Assembly (NCBI GenBank): GCA_003646995.1
Contig: QMLZ01000135.1
Location: 1 to 7,491, forward strand
DNA: 7,491 nt
From: Deltaproteobacteria bacterium
GTDB lineage: Bacteria > Desulfobacterota > DSM-4660 > Desulfatiglandales > Desulfatiglandaceae
Direction of reading: 5' to 3'
The position numbers were made by a program, and so were the translations under genes. Shown here piece after piece: positions 5,870 to 7,491 of the stretch (within the stretch, counting starts at the first letter, position 1; the number at the start of each line of letters is the position of its first letter). The notes under the pieces are model-generated. The model worked only from the letters and a program-made list of their open reading frames with translations, made no database searches and was not told the DNA's origin.

Positions 5870-7123
5870 ATGGATAGTAAAACGCAAAAAGGAAAAAGGG
5901 TCAACAAAGAAACTCTGATTGTCGCTGTGGATATTGGTAAACAGTCTCATTACGGATATTTTCGGACTCCTGAGGGCCAAGAGGTTAGCCCCTTTTGCTT
6001 TAGCAACACCTGTGAGGGTTTTGAGCGATTTTATAAGAAACTTTACCGATTTCAAACAGCCCAGGGTTTGCGCCGAGTGCTGGTGGGCTTTGAGTCCACC
6101 GGAGTTTACGCTGAGCCCCTGCTGCATTTTTTGAGGGCAAAGCCTGTGGAGTTGGTACAAATCAATCCTATGCACACCAAACGCATGAAGGAGCTTACTG
6201 GCAACTCGCCCAATAAGACTGATCGGAAGGACCCTAGAGTAATTGCCGATGTAATGATGCTGGGCCACTTTCTCACAGTAGTGGTTCCGGTGGGAGCCGC
6301 TGCTGAGCTTCGCCGCCTGACCCATGCCAGGCAACGGGCTATCAAACAGCGTACGGCCATGATCAACCAATTGCAGCATCTGATTTTTATTATTTTTCCG
6401 GAGTTGTTGCAGGTAATCAAGAATGTGTCTTGTAAGACTGGCCTGTATTTGGCCGCTCACTATCCCACACCCCAAGCCATAGTGGCCCTGGGACTGCAGT
6501 CTTTGACTCGGGCGATGCAGCGAGTCAGCTGCGGCAAGCTGGATCATCACCGAGCGGTACAGCTTTATCAAGCAGCTCGTCAATCGGTGGGCGTCACAGA
6601 GGCCTCTGAGGCAATAGTGACAGAGATCAAGTATCTGGTTGAACAGATCCAGCAAGCCAACGGCTTTGTGCAGCGGTTGGAAGGTCAAATGCTGGAGTAT
6701 GTAAATCAAATCCCTTACAGTAGGTATCTGTTGTCCATGAAGGGCATAGGGCTGGTGACGGTGGCCGGTCTGATCGGAGAAGTGGGCGATTTTAGGGAAT
6801 TTTCCACCATCTCTGAGATTACCAAACTTGGTGGCCTGGATCTGTATGAGATCAGCTCTGGTAAACACAAGGGACAGCGGCGTATCTCCAAGCGTGGCCG
6901 TCCCTTGATGCGCAAATTGCTCTATTTTGCTGCTATCAACACTGTGCGGGCCAATGGGATCATGCACGCCCCTTATCAACGGATGGTAGCAAGAGGAATG
7001 CCTAAAATGAAGGCCCTGGTAGCCATTGCACGCAAACTGCTCGGGGTGATGTTTGCCCTGGTGCGCGACCAGGCACTGTATGAGAAAAACTTTAATGTCC
7101 ATAGGTATCAGTTGGCAGCATAA
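5870..7123 (+). CDS. IS110-family DEDD transposase (recombinase)
   Basis: From the ATG at 5870 the protein has 417 residues. The N-terminal RuvC-like domain carries the DEDD set: D21 (VAVDIGK), E75 (GFESTGVY), D118 and D121 (NKTDRKDPRVIA). A middle helical part follows. The C-terminal Transposase_20 domain has the helix-hairpin-helix MKGIGLVTVAGLIGEVGDF (290-308) and KLGGLDLYEISSGKHKG (319-335), whose serines include the likely nucleophile of this family. RRISKRGRPLMRKLLY (337-352) is typical of the end. The frame is intact, so the element could be active. The frame is open to a TTG at 5837, but AGAGGAG about 7 nt before the ATG decides the start. Such enzymes use a small bridge RNA/seekRNA encoded by the element to choose donor and target. 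A 456-codon antisense reading frame covers the gene but has no recognisable motif. Confidence 0.93.
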   Translation: MDSKTQKGKRVNKETLIVAVDIGKQSHYGYFRTPEGQEVSPFCFSNTCEGFERFYKKLYRFQTAQGLRRVLVGFESTGVYAEPLLHFLRAKPVELVQINPMHTKRMKELTGNSPNKTDRKDPRVIADVMMLGHFLTVVVPVGAAAELRRLTHARQRAIKQRTAMINQLQHLIFIIFPELLQVIKNVSCKTGLYLAAHYPTPQAIVALGLQSLTRAMQRVSCGKLDHHRAVQLYQAARQSVGVTEASEAIVTEIKYLVEQIQQANGFVQRLEGQMLEYVNQIPYSRYLLSMKGIGLVTVAGLIGEVGDFREFSTISEITKLGGLDLYEISSGKHKGQRRISKRGRPLMRKLLYFAAINTVRANGIMHAPYQRMVARGMPKMKALVAIARKLLGVMFALVRDQALYEKNFNVHRYQLAA

Positions 7124-7282
7124 GGTGAAGGCGGGAAGATTATCACTTTCTCCATTAAGGCGATCGTGTCGACCTTCTGTAAAAGCATCCATAACTTCCC
7201 GCCGTCCCTAAGCCCCAATGAAGCAAGATTAGAGCCTTACAGGGACTCTCAAATACCAGGGTGGGGCTAGGTGACATTCACC
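7124..7282 (+). ncRNA. Candidate bridge RNA/seekRNA of the IS110-family element
   Basis: This starts at the base after the transposase stop. Outer stem P1 pairs GGTGAA (7124-7129) with TTCACC (7277-7282). P2 pairs GGCGGGAAG (7130-7138) with CTTCCCGCC (7195-7203), perfect over 9 bp, and continues with TTAT/ATAA after a bulged A. Within its large loop AAGGCGA (7157-7163) pairs with TCG-A-CCTT (7169-7176). P3 pairs GTCCCT (7204-7209) with AGGGAC (7241-7246), plus AAG/CTT, leaving a 23-nt loop. Alternative pairings exist: CCT-A-AGCCCC (7207-7216) with GGGGCTAGG (7263-7271), and GGTGA (7270-7274) with TCACC (7278-7282). A multi-stem RNA with two large loops in this position fits the guide RNA of IS1111-like elements. 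The function is inferred; the pairing is seen. Confidence 0.55.
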
Positions 7283-7491
7283 AAAAATTAATAAATTACC
7301 TTGACAACAATAAACCAGGAGAAAGGAGGAAGAGCTGACCGCCTATGATCTCTGACGGTTTATTTTTCGGCTCCTCACACGAATTTGTGGGTAGAATTGG
7401 GGTCTAAAAACTTGAAAGCATGAATCAAATCCCGTACTTCCCTGCCTGTCGGCAGACAGGCTGTTGGTGACCAAACCAATGGAAAGGGGGA
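7283..7491. other. Non-coding right flank; no convincing gene
   Basis: An A/T-rich stretch leads to TTGACA (7301-7306), with no -10 at usable distance downstream. A purine-rich AGGAGG (7324-7329) is 15 nt from an ATG that opens only 20 codons (7345-7407). A hairpin GCCTGTC-GGCA-GACAGGC lies at 7444-7461 and an 11-bp palindrome TTGGTGACCAA at 7464-7474. The last bases GGAAAGGGGGA could be the ribosome binding site of a plus-strand gene beyond the edge. No tRNA, CRISPR or longer frame was seen. Confidence 0.6.
7444..7461. repeat. REP-like hairpin
   Basis: GCCTGTC (7444-7450) and GACAGGC (7455-7461) pair perfectly over 7 bp with a GGCA loop. There is no T-run on either side, so a terminator is unlikely. 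Its compact GC-rich form resembles dispersed intergenic palindromes, but no second copy is in the window. Confidence 0.45.

Larger units (their letters stand above)
5790..7306 (+). mobile_element. IS110-family insertion sequence, apparently intact; ends approximate
   Basis: The element comprises the transposase at 5870-7123, a hairpin leader at 5799-5869 and a structured 3' non-coding region at 7124-7282. I place the left end after the last host-like heptamer (GAGTTAG, 5783-5789). The right end is put near an isolated TTGACA (7301-7306). IS110-family elements lack long terminal inverted repeats, and none were found, so both ends may be off by tens of bases. A short 5' region with a long 3' non-coding region resembles the IS1111 group, where the guide RNA lies downstream of the transposase. 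It sits divergently from the ChaN-like gene and may have displaced that gene's original upstream region. Confidence 0.75.

Noticed and set aside
5822..7192. Antisense open frame of 456 codons over the transposase
   Set aside because: It mirrors the transposase, shows no known motif and has no ribosome binding site; the plus strand encodes a clear IS110-family protein.
7130..7203. Rho-independent terminator after the transposase
   Set aside because: The stem arms are 56 bases apart and no T-run follows; a structured RNA explains the pairing better.
7345..7407. 20-codon ORF after AGGAGG
   Set aside because: The spacing of 15 nt is too long, the peptide is unremarkable and no partner gene is seen.

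Overview
The window looks like chromosomal DNA of an anaerobic, sulfur-metabolising bacterium, most plausibly Desulfobacterota (former Deltaproteobacteria). This is an inference from gene types: a LipS-type radical SAM lipoyl-assembly gene beside a fused lipoate ligase and a stand-alone GcvH-like protein, a ChaN-like lipoprotein, and heptamer-based intergenic repeats. No taxonomic marker such as an rRNA is present.

Positions 1 to about 5624 hold one co-directional minus-strand block. In transcription order it runs: a ChaN-family lipoprotein (5624-4617), a zinc-ribbon NUDIX hydrolase (4582-4067), histidinol dehydrogenase hisD (4066-2774), a GcvH-like lipoyl carrier (2672-2232), a lipoate-protein ligase with its C-terminal accessory domain (2020-959), and a LipS1/LipS2-type radical SAM enzyme (934 to beyond the left edge). 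The NUDIX stop and the hisD start are directly adjacent, and the ligase and radical SAM genes are 24 nt apart. The last three genes form a coherent unit: a carrier with a lipoyl lysine, a ligase that would attach octanoate or lipoate, and an enzyme that would insert sulfur on the carrier. No GcvP, GcvT, LipB or classical LipA is visible, so this resembles the alternative sLpl(AB)-LipS1/S2 pathway known from archaea and sulfur oxidisers.

The gcvH-lplA gap (2021-2231) and the region upstream of the lipoprotein (about 5698-5789) carry the same degenerate 7-bp tandem repeats (GTTMACY and GAGTTAG/AAGTTAG-like units). The array comes within 5 bp of the lplA start codon.

From about 5790 to 7300 lies an apparently intact IS110-family insertion sequence on the plus strand, with a DEDD transposase (5870-7123). 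A 71-nt hairpin upstream of the gene buries its ribosome binding site. A strongly self-complementary stretch of about 159 nt (7124-7282) begins at the first base after the transposase stop and is a good candidate for the element's bridge RNA/seekRNA. One loop of it carries a 13-mer that matches the left flank at 11 positions.

The last 185 bases (7307-7491) hold no convincing gene. They contain an isolated TTGACA just to the left (7301-7306), a 20-codon mini-ORF, a REP-like hairpin and a palindrome, and the window ends in a purine-rich stretch that could be the ribosome binding site of a gene beyond the edge.
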